A stretch of DNA of 64,000 nucleotides from Kwoniella bestiolae CBS 10118 (taxonomy: Eukaryota; Basidiomycota; Tremellomycetes; Tremellales; Cryptococcaceae). The notes under the pieces were generated by a model. The model saw only the letters and a program-made list of their open reading frames with translations. It was not told where the DNA came from and did not search any database. Of this stretch, positions 48,401 through 60,300 are shown piece by piece. A program made the position numbers and the translations under genes. The DNA is taken from assembly GCF_000512585.2 (NCBI RefSeq), contig NC_089248.1:682001-746000 (forward strand), in the 5' to 3' direction. How positions within the stretch are numbered: the stretch's first letter is position 1; each line of letters starts with the position of its first letter.

Positions 48401-51400
48401 TCATTACTAGACTGAGTTTTGACTTACCCGCATAGATGGACATGTAAGCCGTCTTATCCCATCCATTGAATTTGTTTTCAGACCAATATCCCAGGAAAAG
48501 CGAGTTAAACACCGAAGCGACTTGAGCGAGAACCAGCATTACGAAGCACACGGTAATCAAAAAGGGCGATTGGATCGAACGACCATAATTGTAGTAAACA
48601 GTAGAAGCCACCGTGCCCTCCGCTTTATCTTCGTCTAGGATGAGCTTGTTAGATTCGCCTATTTCGTCTGTCTTGACTTTTTTGGAGGTGTCGATAGAGC
48701 TCGTCTCGCTAGTTGTTGTACTTTCCAGCTCGCCTGAACCCATGGTAGGAAGCCCACTGCCACCATATTGATCAAACATAGTCTTGAAGATACCCTCCTG
48801 TTGCTTCAACTCCTAGATATTCATCATCGTAAGTCCACTCCAACGATGTAGATTTGCTCAAGCAGTGGAAGGTTAACGTACCGCAAAAGACCCTTTCTGT
48901 ATTATCCGTCCATCGCCCATCTCATCCCTGTCCATAACCAAAACTGAATCCGCTTTGGGCAAAACATCAAAGTGATGCGTCACTAGAATTCTGGTCCTAT
49001 CACTCAATGGTCCATTCAGTAGACAATTTTCAAGAAGGTGGTGTCCAACATGAGCATCGACCGCTGAAAGTGGATCATCAAGGAGGACAATGTCACTCTT
49101 CTCATAAGCGGCTCTGGCGATGCAGATTCGTTGTCTTTGACCACCCGATAAAGTTATTCCTCTTTCGCCGATCTTGGTCCTAAATACCGAACACAAGACA
49201 ACTGTCAACTAGGACCCAACAAGGATGAGGCACAGCTAAGCAGAAATGCCTAGAACTCACAGGTCACCGTGTGGCCACATATCGATATCCCTCCTCAACG
49301 CACATGCATCGATGATCTCTTCCACCCGCGCCAGATCAACATCGTGTGGCTCAGCTGAGAACGTGATATTCTCCCTGATGGATCCTGACTGTACCCAAGC
49401 TTGTTGAGGGACTGCGCTTGAACGTATTAGCCGTGGTTCGGCCCGGATGCGCATTTGATCGTTCACTCACCATAGCTGACAGTTCCTCCAAAACCGACAT
49501 AACCCTCGGTTCGTTTCATCTCATTGATCAGTCCCGAAAGCAGAGCCGTTTTGCCAGTTCCGACTCTTCCGACGATACAGACCAGCGCACCTAAGTCTCA
49601 CATGTCAGCTATGACGAATGGCAATTTGGCTCTATCAACGACACATACCTTTTGAAATTTTTAGATCAACGTCCACCAAGCGGAAAGGTTTATCAATTTG
49701 CTGTTGCTCGTTCTGGTCCGATTGTTGGCTTGGAACCCCTTTCTCAGGGGAATGGATACTCTCAAATTGGAAATTGCCTTTGACATCAATGGCAAATTCG
49801 CGGTCCAGATTTATGTCGAGATTATTTTCCAGTTCCTCGGCCTTCACAGTAGATCAGGACTTATGGACCTCTCCTGTGTCTTTGAGCAGATGCACTCACC
49901 CGAAGCAAATCGCCTATTCGACCTGTCAAGCGTTCCTCAGAATGTGAGTATGAAGTTTGTAAGGACTGAGCGAGTATGACGTACCTACACCGACCCAGCC
50001 TTGGCTCAGATTCGTCAAGACCTCAGGTAAGATAGCTATTGGAGTTCGTAGAAAGCTGAAGTACTGCAGACTCGGGAAGATCACCGCCGCTGTGAGCTTA
50101 TGACCTGTCGCAGCATATGTGATGAACGTCACTGTAACGTGTCCAAATCAGCAGGATGCGACAATTTAATGGTGGTTGATGCAAAAGTTTGACTCACATA
50201 TAGCAGCCAAGGTAGGTAAGAAAGTCACAACGGAGGTCATCAGTGATTTGATCAGATTGTTCTGTTGAAACGTCTTCAGCTCTTTCTTCCTCATCATTCC
50301 AATCTTCTCGCAAAACCATGTTTCGTATGCATATAGCTTGACCGCTCTGATATTGTTCAAAATTTCTGATAAGAGTTTGACCCTTTCATCGACTATTGCA
50401 TTTTGCGATTTTCGCAGAGAGGATATGTATCTGAACATCCATACTGTAGTGCATATCATCGTTAGGATCACACAAGGGTTTAAATGTAAGATGGCCTAAC
50501 AAGAGACAACCAGCACTCACCTTTGAAGGGACCGGTCAGCAGTAAGACCTATAGCACCGATCAACTTCATCTTGGCTACACGACAAGAAAGCTATAACTT
50601 ACGGCTAAGCCGACAAACGCGGAGTATCCAATCTGCCATACGAGTATACCGATGGAGACGAAGATAGAGACTGGTAGACAGATGATCTCGTTGGATTGCT
50701 GAGTAGCTCGGTCCTGCGTCATCGTCCATCAGCCAACACTTCGTACTGCGTGTTTGAAAGGATGGAAGTGTATATCACTCACAATGAAAGCACTATCAAC
50801 CGAAACCATCGTCGTGATTCTACCGTTCGTCATTTCTATCCTTGATTTGCCAGATAATCGCCTATCCAAGCAAACGTCACGCGGCAATGTGAGCTATGAG
50901 GGGTGCGCGATTTTAAGGCCAAGTATTAGTATTATGGTATCTCACTTTGCTTTCCTGGAAATAATCGCTGTGAGCTAATCCACAAGATGTATCAGTCATA
51001 TGGTTATTTCTGGTACGATGGACGAACTGCTGATGGTTGGGTGAGGTGTACTCACAGCCGATCCAACCATCTTACCCATCAATCTTGCTCTCCAAAAATT
51101 ATAGTAAAGCAGGACAGCAGCCACCGTGAACATGGCCCACATGCCTATTCCAACGCCGATCATGTACCCTGCTGATCGTGGAGCGATCATGCCATCGGTG
51201 GACTGACCGTTCTTTATGACTTTGTGCCATTCGTGCGCTAGCGAGATTTGAGTGATGAGGATCCGCATAACTTGGGGAAGGCATATTCGAATGCCGACTG
51301 CAGTATTCAGAAGGTATCAGCCTCAACATGAATTTCAATATGACTTGCTTATGGAGAAGAAGGTTACGAAGATGACGGGACGACGCGAGAACCATCACTT

Positions 51401-52034
51401 ACTGGCGGTAAGTTTGACGACGATCATCCACCACCACTGTTTCCACACGGTCAAGTAAATGGCTTTGAACAAGCTTCGATCGTATTTCTCGCCATCCTCA
51501 AAGCAGGTGGTTCCACTTTGGTCTGAGTCAGAACGACCATGCTCTTCTTGATGGCTCAATAAAGGAGTTCTTTCTGAAGCTTCCAAGTTCGAGGTTGAAT
51601 GCCTGGGCTTTGATAATCTGTATCGCTTGGGGCGTAGGGAGGGTGGAACTCGTTTCAGAAAGTTAGACTCCAGTTCATCGCCAAGCTGAGCGACCAATCA
51701 TGCATGTCAACTACAATCGATCGGACGCATGTATCAAGATTGATTGGAGAGGCAGACTTACCAATCTAGTCTGCAAATCAGGTGTAAGATCGTATAAATC
51801 TAGACATGACATTCAAGAGAGAAGTGAGCCATTCACTTTTCAAGTTTTTGAAGCAGTATGAGAAGGACTGAACTCACCATCAGCGTTGATATCCCTGGAC
51901 CAAGCTACTTTGACCGCAGGCGCTATCCAATGAACCAATAATTTGCTCAACCAGTTAGCCCGACTCCACGGTAGAGGTTCGCCTCTGAAAACTGCCGGCG
52001 GGGCAGGGGAAGGTTTCCAAAATGGGATTGTCAT
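45410..52034 (-). CDS. YOR1-like ABCC multidrug transporter (tandem copy B)
   Basis: Same architecture as copy A. ATG at 52034 begins MTIPFWKPSPAPPAVFRGEP; the open frame upstream has no ATG. TMD1 includes LSEILNNIRAVKLYAYETWF near 50330 and the GRITTMVSVDSAFI segment near 50800. NBD1 has GRVGTGKTALLSGL near 49550, LSGGQRQRICIARAAY near 49130 and VLLDDPLSAVDAHVG near 49070. NBD2 has GRTGAGKSSIAQAL near 46540, NFSAGEKQLR near 46085 and ILLLDEATSSVDPETDA near 45960. The C-terminus is FRSLCDKKSLTRAEFQRSER, ending about 30 residues later at 45410; an alternative acceptor 15 bases further on would end the protein within nine residues. Closest of the two intact copies to the decayed gene at the left edge, from the linker FAIDVKGNFQFE and the Q-loop region. 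Transport substrate unknown. Confidence 0.9.
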
Positions 52035-52470
52035 GTTGAATTTCAATGGTATTGATAAGTGTAGAGTGTCAGTTGAGAGCCTGAAGAAAATCTCAGGAAG
52101 ATCTCATAAGGTAAGTCACTGCAAGTGAACACTGTCAGATATTGCGCCGATGACCCATACTTGTTTTCGTACATCCTTTATTAGATGGTAGATCCTTTGT
52201 CAGTACCCCTCCCTTCACTCTGAGATGACATCGTACAGTATTTTAGGACTTTGAGTTGTGACGACAACGAAAGGAGAGCAAGAAGTCAACGTCAATTTCA
52301 GAATCAGCTCTCTGAAATAAGGCGACGCGAAGCTTCCGGCGGAAACGTTTCTTCAACATGACTCGGTGTGTCGCTGGGTGGAGGAAGAACACCTCATATC
52401 ACCATCCTGCATTCCTCCATTCCTAACAACACATTTCATGGTGACTTGAATATAGGCTAACACAAGCAAA
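52035..52470. promoter_or_regulatory. Divergent upstream region of ABC copy B and the SCI1-like gene
   Basis: About 435 bases between outward start codons, holding both promoters. No specific site recognised. The stretch just before 52471 contains a CTAAC followed by an AAG-A rich leader and no clear upstream intron. Confidence 0.4.
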
Positions 52471-53833
52471 ATGCCCAGATCACGGTCAAGATCCAGAGAG
52501 AGGGAGAGGGACAGAAAATATCGAGATCGAGATAGGTCAAGGTCCAGAGAGAGGGAGAGAAGGCATAAAGATAGGTCTGCTTCACCTTCTGATCGAGATA
52601 GAGGGAGGGAGAAGGAGCACAGAAGGTCCAAGAGGCGGGAAAGATCCGAGTCTGACGAGGAGGAAGGGGTGGATCTGAGGGATATGGGGGTTAAAGAGAT
52701 AGGGGAGGAGGATTATTTGTAAGTCTGTTGGTATCCTCATATCACCTAGTACGAGAGGTGAGTGAAAAGCTTACTGACTCTTGCTGGATGTAGTCTCAAA
52801 TCGAGCGAGTTCAAAGCCTGGCTCAAAGAGGATAAAGGGAAGGTAAGCTGCATTGCGACATTGTGCCTTGATACACCAGCTCACACATGGCAGTATCTCG
52901 ACGAAATGTCCTCCGAATCTGCCCATAAATACTTTAGGAAGTTCATGAGGGTATGCATATCTTCATCTCCATCCTTCGCTCATCTGCCTGAAAGCTGATT
53001 AATTTTGGATCTTGCGATATACCATAGCGATGGAACGATGGTCTCCTAAAACCACATCAATACCACCCACCACCCACAACCTCAGCCTCCGAAAATACAG
53101 GCTACAAGTGGTCCTTCGCCTCTCGAGGAGATACCACCTCGTCACTCAAATCCATCCGAGAAGATGTCGCGCGTTCAACCCACTCGTCCATACGTAAAGG
53201 TGTCGAACCCGAATCAATTAGCTCGTACAGCTCTCATCCAAGCATCGGTCCGTCCCTTGCTTCGTCCAGCAGAGCACTGGGACCTTCGATGCCCACCTCG
53301 TCGGATAGGCAGTACGCCATGGAGGTAGCACAAGACACTAGGAAGGCAGAGAGGAAATCCCACCTGAGGGATATGTACAATAAAGCGGATGAGCTTGTAC
53401 CCAAATCTGGAGGGAGAGAGGGGAAGATGGAGGAGAGACGAGCTACGAATGCTGAGAATAAGAGGTATAGAGATAAAGATACGGCGGCGGGGTTGGAGGT
53501 GGATGAAGGGACTTTGATGGGTGACGAGGGGAGTTTTGCAGCTGCGTAGGTCTTTTCTCTTCGAGTTCCGCATTGGCATTGTGCAACACTGACACCCTTC
53601 ATTGCCTGTAGTGTCAGGGCAAGAGAACAAGCTGAGTCACGCAGGAGGGATAGAAAGGACTTTGCCGCGCAGGATCGTAGAGCGGCGGATTCGGAGAGGT
53701 TGATGGAGAGGAAAGCGAAAGAGAGCGCTACAATGGATATGTGAGTAAGCATGTCGGAGCGATAGGTGCTACATTACTGATACTAGTGTGATTGTTTAGG
53801 TTCAAAGCTCTTGCAAGAGAAAGATTTGGTTAG
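52471..53833 (+). CDS. RS-domain nuclear protein, SCI1/NKAPD1-like
   Basis: ATG at 52471 opens an Arg/Ser/Glu-rich domain (MPRSRSRSRERERDRKYRDR), typical of splicing-associated nuclear proteins. After the first intron (donor near 52719) comes a conserved helical core: FLKSSEFKAWLKEDKGK, then YLDEMSSESAHKYFRKFMRR and WNDGLLKPHQYH, split by two introns. The 'EFxxWLxxEKGxYLxxxSSxxARxxFxxFVxxWN' pattern is that of plant SCI1 and human NKAPD1-like proteins. The fourth exon (from about 53029) is Ser-rich, then charged: a coiled region from QYAMEVAQDTRKAERKS to RATNAENKRYRDKDTAAG, and EVDEGTLMGDEGSF, also found in other fungal members. The last two exons add RAREQAESRRRDRKDFAAQ and end KALARERFG at 53833. 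About 340 residues. Probably nuclear; a role in pre-mRNA processing is inferred from the RS domain. Confidence 0.72.
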
Positions 53834-54199
53834 GACTTCGCAGGAGACACAGAATGGACAGTGTCAAGTGTACATCCTATAATCCCTGCTGACGTCCGTA
53901 GGAAATGCAGCAATGTGATGTGTCGCCTCATGTCGTCATGCCTAAAAAGCTGATCTTGTATTACGGTCAGTTGCTTGATTGCAGTCTTAGTTAGACCGAG
54001 GATAGCCTCTGAAACCACTCTTAACAATCCCTCTCTCTGATGGTCCGTCCTGCTCTCATGCTAGCGGAGATTCGCTTCGCATAGCCACCATGACCCAAAG
54101 ATTATTTTTATATGATCCATCCATCTCTCATCGTACAAAAACCATTCCAACCCAAGTAATCTGATACTGCAAGTCCCATTTGAATGACCGACGAATAGA
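53834..54199. other. Convergent intergenic region
   Basis: About 365 bases between the 3' ends of the SCI1-like gene (plus) and RPL21 (minus). Presumably two 3' untranslated regions. Nothing else recognised. Confidence 0.4.
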
Positions 54200-55112
54200 T
54201 TAGATGAAGGTTTCGTCTGAGAGTCACGAGGTTATTAGCATCATTTCCAGTGCCAGTGGCGTAGTTTGAAAGAATAGGCAGATTGTTAGAGAAGAAGAGA
54301 AAAGTCAACTCACAAGGTCTGGCAGTGAGGGTTTGAGGAAGGTTGTTCTTGATGGTGACGTGTCTAGCCTCTCGGGGTTGAGCGGGTTGTCTCTTGAGGA
54401 CGACGTGTTCACCTTTCTCCTTGGCCTCCCTCTTCTTGGCGGCGTTGGACTTGACTCTGTCCAAGAATTCTTGTCTGCACTTGGAGTGCTTGATGTGCTC
54501 GATTCGGATGTTGACTCGCTTCTCGAGGTATCGACCGTTGACGACCTTGTAGCAGATCACACCGACGGCTCGGGGGGTGACGTTGTAGACGATACCGGTC
54601 TTACCGTGGTAGACTGGTTGTTCGAGTAAAGATCAGTCAAGACCGTGCTTTGACTCGAGTTGAAAAAGAAGTCGGAGAGATGTTGTTGATGAAAGTACTA
54701 CTCACACTTGTGGGGCATACCCTTTTGTTGAGAGGCGTTGGCCTTGATGTCAACGATATCACCAACTCGGTAGGTCTTCAAGAAAGTGGTAAGGTTGGGT
54801 GAACCATGTTCTGTATGGGTTCAACCGTCATATTTCCAGCACACATCGATATCCATCATATATCCAGTATCCGAACATCCACGACGATTCCATCCAACCA
54901 TCCATGAGAGTAGTAGGTGTAGTGCGATGGTCGATAGATCGGACACAAAAGTGAGAAAAGAGCAAAGGGGGAGACAAAAAATCATCAGCATTTCTCCTTT
55001 CCTCGACATCCAATTCATCCTTCCATGAACATCCATCAAACGTAGACCCACCCTTGAAGTTCCTAGAGAACATGTGACGCGTTCGCGCCCTTGAACCGAA
55101 TGAGTGAGGCAT
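54200..55112 (-). CDS. RPL21: 60S ribosomal protein L21 (eL21)
   Basis: Structural protein of the large ribosomal subunit. ATG at 55112 begins MPHSFGSRARTRHMFSRNFK. Exon 1 (55052-55112) is followed by a 241-base intron (54811-55051), long for this genome. Exon 2 gives EHGSPNLTTFLKTYRVGDIV, matching the 'KHG' segment of eL21. Then follow DIKANASQQKGMPHK, YHGKTGIVYNVTPRAVGVIC and RVNIRIEHIKHSKCRQEFL, the most conserved part of the family. KEKGEHVVLKRQPAQPREAR follows. The last intron splits the tyrosine of PYETFI, and the stop is at 54200-54202. About 160 residues, the normal length. A leader intron is also likely (see separate entry). The gene is divergent from RPS9 with about 750 bases between them. 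Confidence 0.95.
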
Positions 55113-55867
55113 CTTGAATGATCTACAACAACAACGATAAAGACGAGGTCAGGATTCCGTTCTTTTTATAGATTGGTTGAGTTGACGATGGTGAAAATTT
55201 CTTCCTGGAGTGTTGCGATGATGTCGAGAGGATGTCGTATGTCGGACGAAGGGTGTTGAAGGGAAAATGGCTCACCTCTCGCTTGGATCTTTTGAAGTCG
55301 ATGAAAGAGATTAAGAAGGTTTGATGATGGCTGTCGATGAAAAGTTGAAGTTGAGCAGCAGCAGCAGCCAGAGCAGCGACGGTGAGCAGAGTGTACAGGG
55401 AGAGTATCGCACAGCATGCTACGGTGGAGAGCACTCGTACAATTAGAGAAGGTAAAAGCTACGGTGAAGAGCGGGAGCAAATCTACACATCAATCATCGG
55501 TGTTAAGCAAATCCGATACTTTCGTAAACCATCCCTGCCCCTATAACACCGCGGCGTTATTGCATTTAGCGGAGGATTTTCCACCATACATGCACTCCTC
55601 ACCATACACACAGTAGTGCACCGTACGAGTTGTTGGTCGTCGGTGGTGCATGGTTTGACCTTTGCACTGAGTGGTTGAATTTTGCACAACTATTCAAGAA
55701 TCCTCGTTATCACCCTTTTAGCTCTTCTTCATCCAGCAAGTTTAAAAGTGGGTCATATACACCTAATCATATCATCGACATCGTCTACAAGTGACCTCAG
55801 CTGACGTATAGCCTATCCTCTTCTTCCCACTTTCGCTCATCGATAACCCTTTTGTCAATCTCAACAG
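55113..55867. promoter_or_regulatory. Shared promoter region of RPL21 and RPS9
   Basis: 755 bases between outward start codons of two ribosomal protein genes, one for each subunit. The middle part (about 55430-55780) should be the common promoter. A pyrimidine-rich or TATA-like element is not clear; a CACCGCGGCG stretch near 55545 and repeated TGCACT/AGTGCA words near 55590 and 55615 are the only eye-catching words. Co-regulation is inferred from geometry. Confidence 0.5.
55123..55275 (-). other. Probable 5' leader intron of RPL21
   Basis: GTGAGC donor at 55275 and a TTGTAG acceptor at 55123, with a CTGAC branch near 55155 and a T-rich tract before the acceptor. It would end ten bases before the RPL21 ATG. 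Leader introns are common in fungal ribosomal protein genes. Inferred from signals only. Confidence 0.55.
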
Positions 55868-57015
55868 ATGGTCTCGTAAGTTACCTTCAACGACAATGGA
55901 TATAAGAGATTTGGAAAAGGGAACAAGGATGCTGATGGCTTGACTCATAATTGCAGTGCTCCACGAAAGCAATCCAAGACCTACAAGGTCCCAAAACGAC
56001 CCTACGAGGCCGCTCGTCTCGATGCTGAGCTCAAGGTGGGTTTTGGATCTATCTGGACTAGGGATGGGAAGGACAATGGGGCATGGTCGTATGGAAGTGC
56101 AGGCGAGGCGAGGACTATATCAATAGCTGGATAGAATAAGGAATTGTTCGGTGTAGGAGGATATGTGTTGGATAGGATACGTGGAAAAGATTTTAGAAGA
56201 ACTACGACCATGCCTCTTGTCCTTCCAACCACCCAAACCCTCTCGTATCCTGCAATACAATGCTGATATTCCATCGATATCCCACAGCTCGCTGGTGAAT
56301 ACGGTCTCCGAAACAAGCGAGAGATCTGGAGAATTCAATTGACCCTCTCCAAGGTGGGTTCGGTTTTCACTCTACAATCCTACCCAATTGTTACAGTGCT
56401 GATCTGTTTTGTTTGCGTGGTCATAGATCCGAAGAGCTGCTCGAGAACTCCTTAAACTCGATGACAAAGACCCCAAGAGACTTTTCGAGGGTAACGCCTT
56501 GATCAGACGACTCGTCCGAATCGGTGTGCTCGACGATACCAGGATGAGACTCGATTACGTGTTGGCTCTTAAGACCGAAGATTTCTTGGAGAGACGATTA
56601 CAAACTCAAGTTTTCAAGCTTGGGTGGGTGTTCTGTTTCTTATCATCATGACAATGACAAACATTTCAAAAGCCTTATACTGATATCGTATCCACGCTTG
56701 CAGTCTCGCCAAATCCGTCCACCACGCCAGAGTTTTGATCAGACAACGACACATCCGAGTCGGTAAGCAAATCGTCAACGTCCCCTCGTTCGTTGTCAGA
56801 CTTGACTCTCAAAAGTGAGTATTGTTCTCCTCTCCCTTCGTCTGTACCATATAACTCGCAACACGCATGCTGAGACTCTAACCCACCTCCCCCAGACACA
56901 TCGACTTCGCCCTCAACTCTCCTTACGGTGGTGGCCGAGCCGGTCGAGTAAAGAGAAAGAGAGCCAAGGCCGCCGCTGGTGGTGATGGTGAGGCCGAGGA
57001 GGAGGATGACGAGTA
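55868..57015 (+). CDS. RPS9: 40S ribosomal protein S9 (uS4)
   Basis: Small-subunit protein that binds 18S rRNA early in assembly and shapes the decoding region. ATG at 55868 sits in an eight-base coding exon (ATGGTCTC), then an 81-base intron (55876-55956). Exon 2 (55957-56035) gives APRKQSKTYKVPKRPYEAAR. Intron 2 (56036-56287) is 252 bases and strongly structured. Then LAGEYGLRNKREIWRIQLTL, RRAARELLKLDDKDPKRLFE and the S4 core (GNALIRRLVRIGVLDDTRMR, DYVLALKTEDFLERRLQTQV). The S4 RNA-binding turn follows (HHARVLIRQRHIRVGKQIVN), and the C-terminus is HIDFALNSPYGGGRAGRV plus a basic then acidic tail ending EEEDDE at 57013-57015. About 190 residues, as expected. The 5' exon carrying only the first codons is typical of fungal RP genes. 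Confidence 0.96.
56067..56226 (+). other. Long hairpin inside RPS9 intron 2
   Basis: Arm 56067-56091 pairs with arm 56203-56226: ten pairs (56067-56076 with 56217-56226), one bulged U at 56077, then fourteen pairs including one G-U, with a 111-base loop. A further six-base match, GGGUUU at 56038-56043 with AAACCC at 56235-56240, would draw the donor site (56036) into the structure. The branch-like GCTGAT near 56259 and the acceptor lie outside it. Seen directly in the sequence; regulatory role inferred. Confidence 0.8.
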
Positions 57016-57301
57016 AACAAGATAGGAATACTTGAGAATCTTGTAATACTTGGTCTAGGGATGCATCGCTTTCATGATATCACAGAAAAATGTTTCGTGC
57101 ATCGTTGGGTTTGTTGCGGTTGGGGCACTGAGATCAGTTGCGAGCAGCTCCAGCTTTGCACTGATCGTGCTTAGACCACTGATGTCTTGAATTAGCTGAT
57201 CAGTACGAATAATGGACATTCATCACATGGCAATTATATACACGATCTTTATACAAGACATTTTCACCTACACCAAGAGCATGTTTACAAATACAGTATA
57301 A

Positions 57302-60300
57302 TCAATACTTAGCATCCTTAACCACCTCCCAACCCTTGTCCAAGGCTCCTTCCAATCTTCTTTCCAGCCCCCGATACTTTCTATGCTTCAACTGCACTCC
57401 CAATATACCAACGACGCCCCTAAATCTAGGTTTTCGCTTCAAAACTCTCACAATAGCAGATATAGCCAGACTACATCAGAGAGATATTTATCAGCTTGAC
57501 ACCGATCACTGAAATGGACGTTACTCAAAGCTGGTTAGATGTGTGAAAAGACATACAACAGGAAGACGATCCTCTTGATTTCATAATGGTCCTTCCCGTC
57601 ATGTCGACTAGCATGGTTGACTCGAGCCCTCCCGGCAAGATATGTATATTCAGCTGAGGAGATCAACGCATCTACATAGCGAAGAGGTGATTAGCTGACC
57701 TACTCTCTTCGACGGTGACATTTGGTACTTTGGTTAATTAGACTGTGAGAGTGCGGTAGACTACTCACCCGCGACTAGCTTTTCTCTGCTTCCGCTCAGT
57801 CCGACAAAATCGTCCGATCTAAAGTAAAAGGGGATCTTCATACTTGTCAAAGCAAAGTTGGTGTAGATGTTGAAATGGACAGTATCCAATCGGTTATGTA
57901 TCGTATCGAGCTATTCTCATTAATGTCAGACTTAGCTCAGCTATCCTAGACCGAGAGGAAAGGCAAGAAATGGATCCATCGAGTGAATTACGATGGGGGT
58001 TGAGGGATAACACTCACATACGCAACATGATTCCTATTCTCCAACTGACGGCTGAACCATCCCACAAACGCTGAACCTCTATGACGGTCTGAACGAAGTG
58101 CGAAAGATTGTTTGATCGCTAGGTCACCCCATCCCAGGCCCGTCAGCTTATATGTACAATGGCACACAGGATCCACAGGTCTGAAATGGGGGACGAAGTG
58201 AACTCACGCCCACTCATCAACCTCGGATAATCACTCATAACGTCCAACGACCTAGTATTCAACAAGAATCCACAATAAGGAAATACTGAGATCCTGTCTT
58301 ATCAGCCTTCGTCCGATTATCCCTCAGGACCTCGGCTGTGTGGTCGACTCACATGTTTCTCCATCGGCAGTAATTTCCACTACACTCCCCATGTGACCTT
58401 TCGTCTTACATTCAAAAGACAGCAGCGTTTTACCTACAGACACTTCCGCACCATACGTTGGAAACCCTTTAGACATGGTATCCACAAACTTACGTGCCAA
58501 AGCTATCGAGTCGGTGACGAATAGGAAATCGTCGATATAACGCAAGAGGCGCTATGAGAGATACCATCTGTGAATCAGCGTCCAAAAGAACACAGCATTG
58601 TCATGGTAGGGTTGCTCACCGATCCTTCCTGCCTTGTGAATCCCAGATGATCATTCTCCATACAAGCGTAAAAGAAGGAACATAATAATGAAGATATCTT
58701 GGATCCTTGGGGTATACCAATTTTTTGCTTGTAGAATTGTTTCCCGACCTACGACAGTTTTAAGAAGAGATGAGTTGACATACTGCATCGTTTGATATAT
58801 TCACAACTCACCTGCCAGACATTGTTCTGGATATGTATTTTCAGGAGTTCCATACACGAATCCCTTGTGATTTGCTTACGCCGTACCTATGTGAATTGTC
58901 TAAGATCAGCTTTATGGATGATCCAAACCTCATTCCGATACAGCTGAAAGAGACCAACAAGATCGACGATAACAGCATTTCTGAGGGGTTCAGCAATTTC
59001 CTGAGCATGTTCCCCGAACGAAGATGCTAGATGGTCTGTAAGACCGATATACCAATGATCAACATTGCCCACGTGAGAGACCGAAAGGACACAGGATAGA
59101 GAACGCACCATCAACGACAGCTCGAGATTTGAACAGTCTCCTCGAAGCGCCCTGAGAAGCTTTACTAGCCGGAGGTAGAAGTAGACAATAAAGCATTAAG
59201 CAGTAGTCGTGATTCTATACCATCATTCATAAGCTTAATCCATTCCTGCACCCAGTCAGCATACCTTATCGAGTAAATCCGATACCACCTGAATCATCTT
59301 ATCCTGCTTGATAGTGTCGAACGCAGCTTTGATATCCATCTTGACGAAATATAACTTGGGTCTAAATTGAGAAGCGTAGCTATCAGTTGACACAATCTCA
59401 GGGAAGGGTTACAACTTGGAAGGTAGACCCACATCTTTCCATGTTTATCGATCAACTCCACCTTTAAATTCTGTAAAGGCGAGAAGATCTCGTTGGTTCC
59501 GAATAACGAAGCTCCCAGCGAAGCTCTATGTCGATCCTGTGACACACAAATTAGCTGGAGTGTACAATCTTGCAAGAGCAACAAGGTCGTCAGCTGATCA
59601 TGATCAACTGAATAATATACCTTCTCAAACGTCAACACCTGATGAACGCCTTTCAATATCTGGTTTGCCGTCAACCCCTTCTTACCGAATCCCGGCACAG
59701 GTATACCAAGGACGTTTTGTGATTTCTAATCAAGCGACAGCAGTATCAGCTATTATTCTCGCGCCCACGAGTATGGCAGATGAAGCGAGATACGTTCTAT
59801 TTTCTTTCCCAAATTGACAATAGGTCTGAATCCCTTAGGTTTCGGAATCAGTCTCACGGCCGATACGCCCAGTGGACCTTGTTGAGCAGAGTACGATTCG
59901 GTCTATCGATTTCACATCAGTTTCGGCATCCTCTTCTGTCTGATCCAACTCAGATCGATGAAGCTGATTCACCTTATTCAACTCAACCAGTAAATCATCT
60001 TTCAGAACCTCCAAGTGAGGCTTCGTAGCCCTCAACCAATCTTCATGGGTATGATAAACGGTCTCATATCGAGTTGTGGAAGTTTCAGTGATGTAGAATG
60101 TATTCTGCACCATTCAAGAGTGGACATCAGCTATTATCGATTACCGTCATCCAAGCAGCATAGCTGGACAAACACACCCTTAACAGAGGTATCAGGAAAT
60201 CTGAAAATACCCATCTAACAAAATCAACTACCAAGCTCCTTCTCTTCTCAGCTTCGCTGACATTGAGTCGTTGCGTATTATTCGGATCGATGATAACCCA

